A DNA stretch of 27,297 nucleotides from assembly GCA_001598975.1 (NCBI GenBank), contig BBXU01001556.1:1-27297 (forward strand), given 5' to 3'. Positions 11,801 to 21,424 of the stretch are shown piece by piece (positions within the stretch are counted from its first letter, which is position 1; each line of letters begins with the position of its first letter). The position numbers and the translations under genes were made by a program. The notes under the pieces are model-generated. The model had not been told where the DNA came from, did no database searches, and saw nothing but the letters and a program-made list of their open reading frames with translations. The stretch is from Parachlorella kessleri (lineage: Eukaryota > Chlorophyta > Trebouxiophyceae > Chlorellales > Chlorellaceae).

Positions 11801-12664
11801 CGAACTTCCCTGCCATTTGCACCGACTACTCGACGTCCTCCTCGTGAAAGCACGCATCCTGTTTGAACTGGTAAGTTAGTGACGACGCACGACAACACCA
11901 CCTGGAGGCGGCAGGATCCCATGGTAGAGTACTTCTTTTGAAACTTGGACCGAAGCCAGGGCCCCCACCTCCCCATCCCATGCAGGTGCTTGTGCTGGCT
12001 GGGACTGACCGGTTGGACCGGCAGCTGACCATCGGCCAGATGCAGGGCCGCTTCCAGCTGGTGTTGCTGCCTCAGGTGCTGGCTTGTGGCGTCTGTGCTT
12101 GTTGTATGGACCGTGTCAGAGCGCCAGAGCTGCTCCCCAAGCGTACGTGGGTGCGGCGGGCAGGGGAGCTGAGGCAGCATGACACATTAAGCTTCAGTGC
12201 CAGCAGTGCTAGCGCAGCGGCCTGCAGCTTTCCACTCCTCCTGTGCAGAGGCCATGGCCTCCCACTGCCATGTTGCTTTCTTGCAGCGCCAGCAAGTCTG
12301 CATGCAACTGCTGCCAGCTGCCCTCGCTCGTTGCGCAGGCAGGCATTGCGCAGCAGCAATGGCATGTCTCCATACAGGCTGCAGGGTTGTTGATGTCAAG
12401 CAGCAACGACTGCGACAGCAGCCAGCAGCCGACGGCATGAATCTTAGTTTGTAGAGGGCAGTTGCTGCAGCCTTGAGTGCCACCCCAACCGAGCTGGTGC
12501 TGCAGGCAGGCCATGCTGTGCACGAAGACGAGCCGGAGAGGACCGCCCAGGCTGTGGACGCGTTCCTGCACCGCTTCAGAGTTGGGGAGCCGCCGCTGCA
12601 GCTGCCAAGGGCAGCACTGGGGCTGGCGCCCGTGCTGCCAATCCCAGCTGGGCCCACCTTGTAG
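8868..12664 (+). CDS. PPME1: Protein phosphatase methylesterase 1 (PP2A demethylase)
   Basis: This alpha/beta-hydrolase removes the methyl ester from the C-terminal Leu of the PP2A catalytic subunit. Seven exons: 8868-8964, 9122-9380, 9600-10060, 10419-10565, 10885-11594, 11986-12075 and 12506-12664, with matching phases, giving 640 residues. A second in-frame ATG lies at 8877, and a stop at 8841-8843 bounds the start. Key features are a PPPPP N-terminus, PLPWDSYFDQ, LCLHGGGYTGLSW (oxyanion region), VIAPDLRGHG, nucleophile Ser259 in VGHSMGGAIAVH, Asp284 in VIDVVEGTA, KYWEGWFRGLSDKFL, LAGTDRLDRQLTIGQMQG, and His591 in GHAVHEDEPE. These match the triad and hallmark segments of animal and plant PPME1. 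The usual family length is about 350-390; the excess is two Ala/Gly-rich insertions, about 85 residues before the nucleophile and about 190 before the YWDGW-like motif. The second sits where human PPME1 has its acidic flexible loop. Confidence 0.95.
9432..9485. repeat. G-rich tract in PPME1 intron 2
   Basis: Within the intron between 9381 and 9599 lies a near-continuous G run interrupted by single T or C bases, preceded by GT-rich sequence. On the sense strand it has several G runs close together, so the RNA could form a G-quadruplex. Confidence 0.85.
10299..10416. repeat. 65-bp tandem duplication at the 3' end of PPME1 intron 3
   Basis: Two copies with an exact offset of 65 nt: GCCGCTATCA at 10307 and 10372, CGTGTGCCCC at 10321 and 10386, and CTGTT(T/C)CC(G/C)TGCG at 10333 and 10398. 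The real acceptor CTCTGCAG is at 10411-10418. The first copy is preceded by TTTCAG at 10294-10299, a possible decoy acceptor. Confidence 0.8.
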
Positions 12665-13434
12665 TGGTGCCATGGTGGATGCATCTCTGGAAGCTGGCCA
12701 CACATGGAGTGACTGCCGCGTAAGTGTCCAGTGAGGGGCAGGCACAGGTTCAAGGAGCTGGCATGGCACGGTGCCGGGCCAGGCTTGCAGACGACCGCCT
12801 CTTTTCTAGCATGCTGTTATTGTTTGAGGTGCTGCGTGCACCACAACATTTCCAGTGCTAGGGATGGCTGCAATTGGCGGAAATAGGTAAGAAAGCGGGT
12901 TTCAGTAGTCGTCCCGCACTTGTGAGAAGCCACTGCCTCCGGTGAGAGGAAAACTGTTATGTTGAGGGTGGACGGCAGTGCGGGCAGAGGAGAGTAGGGG
13001 TGAATTGCACTGACAGGGCTGGCTATACAGTTATAATTGGGGTTTCCCGAATTACGATTCTGTCCTACCATCCTACCCAGTATGCAAAATGTTAGCACGA
13101 CTTGGTTGTGTGTGGCTGGCTGATAACCTATGGCATGTCGTGTCATGCATTGATGGCGGGCATGTTCTTCAGGACAAGCTAGTATTGAGCTGCGCTCCTA
13201 GCACTGGCTGTGACCAAACAGATAGGCACCTTTCGGTCTTTTCGGCCTTACAGTTGAGGGAGGCGGTAGCTTGACCATGCAACTGCCAAAGGTTACTGAA
13301 TGTGCTTACTCGCGCCACTCATGAGAAAATTGCACGACCAAGTTGTCAATCGTCAAGCCAGGGACAAATATTGCTGCACAGCAAGTAATTATGTGTGCAC
13401 CCTTCATCAGGCAGCATTGTGAGCCACCAAGCTG
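12665..13434. other. Shared 3' region of convergent genes PPME1 and the RCK kinase
   Basis: PPME1 (+) and the kinase (-) end facing each other across 770 bp. No additional exon is supported. On the minus strand a TGTAA lies at 13248-13252. No TGTAA was found on the + strand for PPME1, so its polyadenylation site is not identified. Confidence 0.55.
13248..13252 (-). terminator. Candidate TGTAA polyadenylation signal of the RCK kinase
   Basis: The + strand reads TTACA, which is TGTAA on the kinase strand, 183 nt downstream of the kinase stop codon. This is a plausible position for a chlorophyte polyadenylation signal. Confidence 0.5.
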
Positions 13435-16400
13435 TCAAGCTTTTGAGTAGGAGCTCAGCCGCCCTGCCTGCGGCAGCGCGGCCGGCAGGCGCCCCAACCT
13501 CGTGAGGTCCAGCTTTGCTGGTAACTGTTGGGCGCCAGGGCCCTGTGCAAGCTGCTGCTGTTGGTACTGCTGTTGTCTTGGTTGCTGCTGCTGGACGCTG
13601 CCGAGGGTGTGTGATCCAAAGTATGCAGCTATGGAGTCCTCGTCACCGCCAGCAGTCGTGGCCACGCTTTGCAGCATTGCCTTGGTTGGGGTCGATGTGC
13701 TCCCAACTGCAGCCGCCAGCCTGGCAGCCGCACCACCATTGCTGCCCTTGCCGGCCCCTGCCGTCCCCTCTAATTGCTGCGACGCTGCCATTGCTGCCTG
13801 CTGCGCTAAGACCTGTGTTGGGTTGACGCCTGGCCGATAGCGTGCGTTGCGCACGGAGCTGAAGTGTGGGGCAAGGTAGGGTGCTCCTTGGCCGGGCTTC
13901 AGTGGCGGTAGGGCGTTTGGAGAGGTATGCTTAGCACTTACGCTGCTGCTTTGGAACGGCTGCCGCGGGAAGCTGGAACCCTGCGCAGCAGCAATGCAAG
14001 GAAGTTGTGCTGCCTTGCCATCGGCACAAAATTCTGCTACCTGCTCATCCTCTGCCCCTGTCGGCGCATGTAATTACTGCAGGTCCACCTCCAAACATGC
14101 ATCTGGTGGCATCCCGCCCCGCTAGACATGTTAAAACTGTGCAACTCTGTGCTCTCTAGCACACGCAGGGCCCCACTCAGACACGTGCAGCACCATTCAG
14201 CCTAGTGCAAGCAACTTGCAGTAGTACAGAACCCTCCCCAGTGAGTCGATTGAAGGTCCACTCACCTGCTGGTGCTGCCCACCCCCTGCTGCTGCCTGCC
14301 GTAAGTGTGCTAGCCGGCGCAGCGGGTCTCCCACCGCCGCTCTGTCAGCGTCCTGCCGCCTGAGGTGGCTCCCTCCCTCCCTGTCCTCACTAACAGCTGC
14401 TGCTGTGCATGCTGCTGCACTGCTGCCAATTGCCACATGCCCGCCTCCATTCTGCAGCCGCTCCTTGAGGACAGCTGGGCTCATTTGGGGCAGCGATCGA
14501 ATACCAACCTGCGGCGGGCAACATGCGCAACTTGATATACCAAGTACACGAGCTTTAACGACACACAAGGATTGCATGCAATCGCCCCTACCCCTGCTTG
14601 CCTGCCACTTTTGGCAGTGGCTGGCAACTCACCTTGGTGAGGCAGGGCTAATCGGTACTACGAGACTGTCCCCGTTGCCTCATGAAAGTAGATGATTATA
14701 GGCTCGAACTACGAATCACATTTGGAATCCAACAGCAACACGGATAGCCACCCAGCCCCTATCCCTGCCGCTTGCCTGGAAGTATGGATGCTGCAGCGTC
14801 TGCACAGCTGTGGGCCGCCTCTTGGGGTCCCAGGAGCACATGGCGGTCATGAGCTCAATGGCGTCCGCCGAGGCAGTGGTTACCAGCTTGGCCAGCGGAA
14901 CTGTGGGGCACTGTGGGAAGCGGAAGCCCATGCGCTCTGCTAGGCTGAGCCCCTCGGGCCAGGTCTGCTGGGTGGGTGTGCCCATCACCGCACATATTTT
15001 CTGGAGCTCATCGGGCTGCATAAGGGAAGCGGGGGCTCCTTCTAGTTCTTGCAATGGCACAGGTAGACTAACATCCCAACAGGGCAGGTCCACTCGGTCT
15101 TCCCATTTATCAGCAACCCTGCCAGTTGCCCTTGTCAATCCCCGACTACGTCCGCCACCTGGCCAGATGCCCCCCCCCACCCCCCCCCCCCACCCCCTCT
15201 TGACTCCCCGGGCGGCCCTGATATGCTGAGTGCCTCTCCGCACCTCAGAGCTGCCCGGGAACAGCGGGCGCAGCGTGTACAGCTCTGCCATGATGGCGCC
15301 CATGGCAAAGATGTCTATGGGGGCATTGTACACCTGAGACCTCAGCAGCACCTCAGGAGCTCGGTACCACCTGGTGGAGACGTAGTCTGCAGGCATGCAG
15401 CAACCCAGCCTGGTGCGGGGTCAGCGCGCAGTCCGTATTTGCTGGGCCCGCGCCAAATAGCCTATTCAACTACGTAAGTCTAGTACTATTCATAAGGAAA
15501 AGCAATGCCCGTAGTACCAGCAAATAGGCCCAGGTATTGTTGCCTTCAGCCTGCATCAGAGCTGCTCGCTTTGGCCAGCCTGAGCGCTATACCTAGTATG
15601 AGCCTGAGGAGCAAGGGTACCTGCCAAGCAGAAGTAGCTATTCCTGAGCTGGGTACCCTCTACAGGCTGAGGTGGATATCATTGGTACCCACCCGTGTAC
15701 GGTGGCCGCGACCTTATCTCTCTTGCTAGCCCGAAGTCAGCAATCTTTATTGTCTCATTGTGAACCAACAGGTTCTCTGCACATTGTAACAAAAATGTAC
15801 TGGTGAGGGCAGTCCACGCTGCACAGGACGGCGTCAACGCATCACACAATACTTCCTATGGCAAGAGGTGGCAGTGACGCCATTGCTGCTGGACTTGCGA
15901 GAGCGACGCGGCTCTCAAAAAGTGCTACTTGCAGATTCTATTGTGGGTTCAACCACCCCACCTGGCTTCATGTCGCGGTGGAAGTAGCCCTGCTTGTGCA
16001 TGAAGGCCAGCCCCTGCAGGATCTGGTAGCACCAGTTGCGGATGCGTGACTCGGGAAAGTACTTGTCCCGATCCTTCATCAGCTGGTACAAGTTATAGTC
16101 CTACAGGAAGGGTAGGATGGTGTGATTTGCACTGGAGTGCAATACTTAATTTCGCAGCCGCTCTGGAGGAGCCGGCGACAAAGGCTTCTCCACAATTGAT
16201 CGTGAATTATTTGCTCCGTGCTGACAGTGCGCAATACAAATCAGTCAGAAGATGTAGTGTCTCTTCCCATCCAAGCTCCAGGAATAGCCTGCTTTTTGTA
16301 GCTCACAGCCTCCAGCCATTATTTGCTCACCAGGAACTCAAACACGAAGAAGAGCTCGTCGTTCTCCCGCACCACCTCTTTCAGTTTGACAATGCAGGGG

Positions 16401-16672
16401 TGGTGCAGCTTGCGCAGGCTGCGGACCTCGCGCAGCGCCAAGCACTCGTCCCAGTTGTAAAACTTGCGCTTCATCTTCTTTATGGCCACCACCTCGCCGC
16501 TGGTTTTGTGCACTGCTTTCCATACTGAGCCATAGGTGCCGTCGCCTAGCTGCTTAGTTATCTTATACCTGCAAGCTGGCAAAGAAGTGAACCAGTGTGT
16601 GCAAGTCCGCGTTTCTCGCCATCTGCCAATGTGCTCTGCCTCTTCTGTCGCCGGTCTTTCTTACCTATCCAT
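13435..16672 (-). CDS. RCK-family Ser/Thr kinase (MAK/ICK/MOK type, LF4-like)
   Basis: Eight exons in coding order: 16672-16665, 16568-16331, 16100-15962, 15776-15693, 15386-15244, 15015-14776, 14508-14266 and 13980-13435, giving 546 residues. Exon 1 is only 8 nt (ATG GAT AG, then GTAAG) and yields MDRYKITKQ, the family's usual start. Kinase landmarks are [11 protein letters not shown], Lys33 in VVAIKK, Glu50 in [13 protein letters not shown] at 123-125 ([10 protein letters not shown]), DFG at 142-144 and the activation motif Thr156-Asp157-Tyr158 ([16 protein letters not shown]). [13 protein letters not shown] follows, and the domain ends at HPYFQVG. Thr-x-Tyr, [10 protein letters not shown] and YFQVG are typical of MAK/ICK/MOK kinases. 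Chlamydomonas LF4 of this family shortens flagella; a ciliary role is inferred only. The tail is Gln/Ala-rich with [11 protein letters not shown]. Intron 6 (14775-14509) begins with GC. The exon 8 start could be 14040 instead, which stays in phase. Confidence 0.9.
15170..15196. repeat. Poly-C tract in a kinase intron (G-rich in the transcript)
   Basis: C runs broken by single A bases lie in the intron between kinase exons 5 and 6. Because the gene is on the minus strand, the pre-mRNA is G-rich here, as in PPME1 intron 2. Confidence 0.85.
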
Positions 16673-17472
16673 CCAATAGAGACTCTATTACTTGCAAACT
16701 CCCGAGACCCGCGGCGGAAACACTCTCCAGCTACACGGTATGGAAATAGAGGGTCAGAGTTACACAATGGAGGTCAGATAAAGCAAGCGGATTCAGTAAT
16801 ACGAGGATTGTGCCTGGGACAGCTGTGAAAGACTAAAGTCGCGCCTTATGACAGTAGGTTACGTGAGCAAGTGGGCAGGGGGGTCCTCGCAGTGAGTTGG
16901 GAGACACCCTGATAGGCTTTTGCACCTGCTTCATCGTGACTCCTACGGAAAGTAAGATGAGGTTTAGCAAGCAGGGATCCAGTAACAGGGCTCAAAGTCA
17001 AGGCTTCACGCACAAAACAGCAGTGCTAGGCGGACGGTGACCGCTCTTCCAAATCCAGGCCTTGAAACCCAGTCAGCAGCTTAGGTTATCCCTATCGTAG
17101 CCAACCCTAACTCTCATGCCGTGTCGTCAGGCAGCACGTGCCACACAAGATCAGTCAAGAAGTAAAAAGTGTGCAAGCCCGTCAACAAATCACCATCGGT
17201 CTGCCAAAGTCAACGGCATCCCTCAATGTGCAAGGTTAGCTCACCAATATGCAAGCTTGCTAAAGCTCCAGCCTGTAAGCAGGCAGGAATGCAAAGGGCC
17301 AATGCCTACCCCTGAGAAGCTGCTGAGCAGTGGCTGTGGTGAGGCAGTAGTAGTTACAGACCATGTGCAGCATAAGCGAGCCTCGCAGCGAGCAAGTGGC
17401 CAGCTGCAGCTGCTGTTGTAGCCAAGGACTTGCCCAAGACAAGCCGGGCAGTGTCTCTACTGCTCAGTTGAC
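16673..17472. other. Intergenic region between syntaxin stop and kinase start
   Basis: Both flanking genes run leftward. The low-coordinate side should hold the kinase promoter and 5' untranslated region, and the high-coordinate side the syntaxin 3' untranslated region with its TGTAA at 17354-17358. No additional exon, RNA gene or repeat was recognised. Confidence 0.5.
17354..17358 (-). terminator. TGTAA polyadenylation signal of the syntaxin gene
   Basis: TTACA on the + strand reads TGTAA on the gene strand, 114 nt past the syntaxin stop codon. That is close to the spacing expected for a compact 3' untranslated region. Confidence 0.55.
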
Positions 17473-20400
17473 CTATTTCTTCACCACAAACACAACAATA
17501 ACGATGATGGCAACGATGATCTGCAGCAGACAGGGAAACCGTTTCTTGAGATACTCATCCAGGACTGGTTCATACCACTGCACAATCGGAAGTAGTAAGG
17601 CTGTACGCAGGAGCCAGCGTAGACAGCCATTGGTGCTGGAACCCATCTTAGTAGGGTTACCGATGCAAGGCATTAGCCCCACCTGTCTACTACATGGACA
17701 TGGCACATCTCACGCCCAGCGGAAATCACTGCTAGCCACGAATCTACCTCTCCGCACACCGCACTTACTGCAGCGAGGAAGAAGCATCCACAAAATTACA
17801 CTCACCAGCAGAGTAATGAGTGCACAGCACATCCACTTGCGTGTGTTCTTCTGCAGCTGCTTGGCGGCCTGCAGATGCGTCACGCCTGCCTGCACATACT
17901 CCACCGACTTGGCCACCTGCAGCACAAAACGACTGGGCCTCATAATCTCACTCAATCTCTTTGCATGTGATGCACTGATTCGCCCAGTGCTTCACACGAT
18001 ATAGGGTTGCACTAACCAATGTAGCTGGCACCTGGACCGCGAGATAAGATAATGAGTCCTGTGGGGAATAGGCACGCTCAGTCCAAGCCTCCCCTGGCAT
18101 CGCTCTGCTCCTCACCCACCTCCCAGCATGCAGGGGGGCATGATCCCCCAATCAAGTCCTCTTGCACCTGTTCAACTACCTTCACCCAGCGTGAAGCCCC
18201 CATGCTCGGAAGGACAAGGACTGCCGAAGGCCGCTGTATCACCTACTCCTTACACACATACGGATCCTACCTGGGCCTCAATATTGTCGAGCATCTCTCC
18301 CTGCGCCTCCACCAGCACTGCCATATCCAGGAAGATCTGCATGTTGAGGCGGCAGCAGCCACTAGGTAGTACTAAACCTTTGGCCAATGTCATGTAGCCA
18401 TGGAACGAGTTATTAGGACAGGACCACACGGAGCTGCGACTCGAGCAACGGGTGAACTGTGAATTTTACGCCAACACAGGCGCGGGATTTTATGCCAGCA
18501 CATACTATGTTATGACTTCTTCATGCTGGCATGCAGGGAAGCAAACCAGGCAGCAAACAAGCAAGAGGCATGCATGGTGAGGTCTGCAGATCCAGTACCA
18601 CCAACAACTCGGCTTACTAGACAAAGGCAGGGTTGGGTAGTGCAATTGTAAAACCGCCAACCCTAAACTCCCAACCCACGGGGCACCTGATGCAGTTCCA
18701 TTAGGCTCTTCTCAAGCTCCATGACAGCATCCCGCCGTTCACGAATCTCCGCTAGCGTGTCCAGAACCTGTGTGGCACCATGGAAAGGTTTCACAATCTT
18801 TCTAGCGTCATAAGCAGGCTTACACAACATGTCATGTAATTATAGGACCGCAGTCCTCAGGTCGCTTGCACTGGCTCTCAGTCAATGAGCGCCTATCACC
18901 CCTTAGCTCCTTTACAGCAAGCTAGTTTTGCACGTGGGTCGTGGGTATGGCATGCCCCATGCAGCCGCTGACAAGTATACTGGTCAGCATGCACGCTTGT
19001 GTCGAACATGGCCACCCAGCGCCATAACATGCGACCATAGCCACGAGGAGGATCCTGCAGGCTTCACTAGCAAAGCCCAGGACTCACGTAGCCGCGGCCC
19101 TGCTCCAGGATAGCCTTCTGGAATATCGTCTCGCTCTCGCCAGTCTCTATCATCTGGTCAATCTCCTCCTCAGTTGCTGCTTGCCCAGTGACTGCAGATT
19201 ACAGCAATAATAATAATAAATATCGATTACCGACAAAGCCATAGCTAGCTACTGTGTTCATGCGAATGCACCTTGCTGTGCCCACTCCTGTAAGCCAGCC
19301 CAAACCCCTAAACCCACCACGGTATTATCAGACATGGATAACTCTGCACCTCCTCCTCCCACCCTTAGTTACACCAGCAGAGCCCATGCCATGCGCCACT
19401 TCTCCGTTCTCTACAATAAGCCAGGACTCCACACTGCAACTCCATCCCATCCTGACACAAACCAACCTGTGTAGACACGCCGCTCTACCACTTCTCTGTA
19501 CTCTGCATTCAATCGCGACCGCAGCTCTTGAAACTCTCCCATCAAGTCCTTCAGCTTCTTCTTCAGCGCCCCCGTAATGGCTGTTCGCGTGCGCTCGCTG
19601 CTGCTGCCAGGCCCACAGCCCTGCAGTGCCACATTGAGCCCAATCATTCCATCAAGCTCCACTTTAACCGAGCATGTAATGGCCATCCGTGTATGCTCGC
19701 TGCTGCAACCCTTGCCACAACCCAATCCCTATCAAATCATGTGGTATGACCGGTGCAGCCTGTTCAGCCAGCCATGCAGCATTGCGCAGTACATACAGGC
19801 GCTGCTCCTTAGCTCGGCACTCATTCTCCATTGATCAGCAAGCAGGGCTCCGCTGCTGGGACCTTGCTCTGCTTGCCACCACTCGCAAGCCACTCTACTC
19901 CAACTACTGTAAATCCGCAAATGGTGGGCCAGTGCTGGTACCATGTCATGCTCCCAGCAGCTTAAGCGCACAACTAGCGCGCAACAGTGCCGATGGCCGC
20001 ACCTTGCGTTTCAGTGCCTGCTCATTCGCCTTGTCCAAGGCTTGTAGTTGCTTCTTGATTGTGTCCGCTATTTTGCTGACTGTGTTGATGTCCTGCTGCA
20101 TGGCCTCCCGGAGCTCCTTCATCTCTGCACTTCTTGTGGTCACCTGCACCACTAGTAGGGCCATTGTCACAGCCCAGTGCCACTGGATGCATTAGCTGGC
20201 TTTTGGAACTCCAGGTCGATGCCATTTTCTTGCAAAACTTAGAGGGAGAGGTGCAAAACTTATTCTGAGCTAGTGAGCGATGAGCTTCAGAGCAGGGAGC
20301 GAGCAGCTCTGGTGCCGTGGGTACCTTGGACCGCTCGTGCGCTTCTGTCAACTTGCCCTGGTGCCGCCGGATGTCAGCCATGAGGCCCTGCAGCCTTACG

Positions 20401-20883
20401 GCAGAGCAGGTGATGTTGGGCCAGGTGTGACGGAAAGGCAACGCAGTAGGTTGACAAGGGTTGTAGTCCCCAGGAACTATATAGTCTCAGCAACAGGAAG
20501 ACTAGTGAGAGTGACGAGACCCTAAAGACTCTATACTCCCTCGCCGGTAGTTCAATGCCCACAATATATAGATTCAGGGCCGAAACTCTTTTCGAGGCCA
20601 TCCCATACTCTGGATCTCAGCAGGCCCTGTTGAAGCCCACCTTGATCACCGCCACCTCGCGGAAGAACTCGTCCATGTGCTTGTCAGAGCCCTCTGTGGG
20701 GGGCGGCTCTGGACCCCGCTCCACATCTCTATCGCCGACACCGTTTGCGCCAGCCTGCATGCATACAACAGTGCCGCTTGTGCCCTGCAGCCCAGCATCC
20801 AGTGCTTGCACCCTCCAGGCTGCTGTGGTCCTCCTCCCACGCTCAGGGCTTCACACCTTGACAGTGCCTAAGAGATCGTTCAT
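17473..20883 (-). CDS. Plasma-membrane-type Qa-SNARE, SYP1-like syntaxin
   Basis: Ten exons in coding order: 20883-20857, 20754-20641, 20387-20325, 20143-20003, 19620-19467, 19191-19088, 18767-18687, 18336-18271, 17916-17806 and 17520-17473. Junctions agree in phase and give 302 residues, the family's normal length. The start MNDLLGTVK matches plant SYP1 syntaxins. An Habc region follows ([10 protein letters not shown], then [16 protein letters not shown]), then [17 protein letters not shown] and [17 protein letters not shown], both SYP1 hallmarks. The SNARE motif (about 201-262) has its zero-layer Gln240 in [14 protein letters not shown] tail anchor (279-300), split between the last two exons, ends with Lys-Lys. 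It acts in vesicle fusion, probably at the plasma membrane or the division plane. It is divergent from alpha-SNAP. A decayed copy of exon 5 lies in intron 4. Confidence 0.95.
19621..19725 (-). pseudogene. Duplicated pseudo-exon copy of syntaxin exon 5
   Basis: Inside intron 4, directly upstream of exon 5, is a diverged copy of the first 102 nt of that exon. In the exon frame it reads [16 protein letters not shown] against the real [16 protein letters not shown], and the frame stays open through to the true exon. The offset is 102 nt (GTAATGGC on the + strand at 19574 and 19676), a multiple of three, with about 25 of 31 identical bases in the best block. The copy has no AG directly at its border, so it is probably not spliced in. 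Confidence 0.75.
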
Positions 20884-21424
20884 CGTGCCGTGTTTGCTGC
20901 AGGCTTGCGTCCGCTCCCAACTGCGCCAAAAGGCTCTCCTTAAAACAAGCTAAGGGCCGTTAGGGCACCTAGGCGCTGCGATCACACGAGTACTCTCTCA
21001 AGGCCGCCCTATTACACTGACGAGGTAAGCTGGCAGGCAAAACAATAGCAAAGCTGGGCTGGGCAGTGGTTGGCAACGGAGTTAGGCGAGCCCTTGGTCA
21101 GTGTCTATGGTTGGATGCAAGCTTGGCCCGATCCTAGGCTATTCCTGTTCAAATCTTGCTATGTGAGATGGCCATTTAGTCTGAACAGACTAACGCGCGG
21201 GAGTGAGCTCCCCCTGGGCACATTGGGCGGGTCGCTGACAGGGATCTCTTGAAAGAGTGGCGTTTTCGTTGCAAGGTGCTGCTAACTGCTACCGCGCTTT
21301 TGCCACCCTGGCGGTGATCTAGTAACGCCGAAGGCCTGGCTGACTGATCACTACCGTCAGGGGACCGTGCGGCAAAGCCAAGCGCTTTGGGTAGCGCCTT
21401 GGTGCGCAGCAGTGCGCATTGGCC
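20884..21424. promoter_or_regulatory. Bidirectional promoter region between syntaxin and alpha-SNAP
   Basis: The spacer between the two start codons is 541 bp, and the genes point away from each other. It must hold both 5' untranslated regions and both promoters. Visible elements are an 18-bp inverted repeat at 21176-21193 near the middle, an inverted CCAAT (ATTGG) at 21222-21226 overlapping a GGGCGG box at 21225-21230, an E2F-like CGCGCGGGAG near 21195-21204, and a second ATTGG just before the alpha-SNAP ATG. No TATA box is obvious on either side. Shared regulation is inferred from the arrangement and the partnership of the products. Confidence 0.65.
21176..21193. repeat. 18-bp perfect inverted repeat in the divergent promoter
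   Basis: The arms TTAGTCTG and CAGACTAA are exact reverse complements separated by AA. A dimeric transcription factor site is one possible reading. Confidence 0.85.

Noticed and set aside
12187..12769. Overlapping minus-strand frames of about 187 codons over the end of PPME1
   Set aside because: Cys/Trp/His-scattered composition without any domain, antisense to the final intron and exon.
18655..19325. CCCTAAAC-like stretches near 18661 and 19302 resembling plant telomere repeats
   Set aside because: Only single units occur within syntaxin introns; there is no array.
20440..20620. Possible tRNA-like segment containing GTTCAAT in syntaxin intron 2
   Set aside because: The flanks do not pair into a T-arm or acceptor stem.
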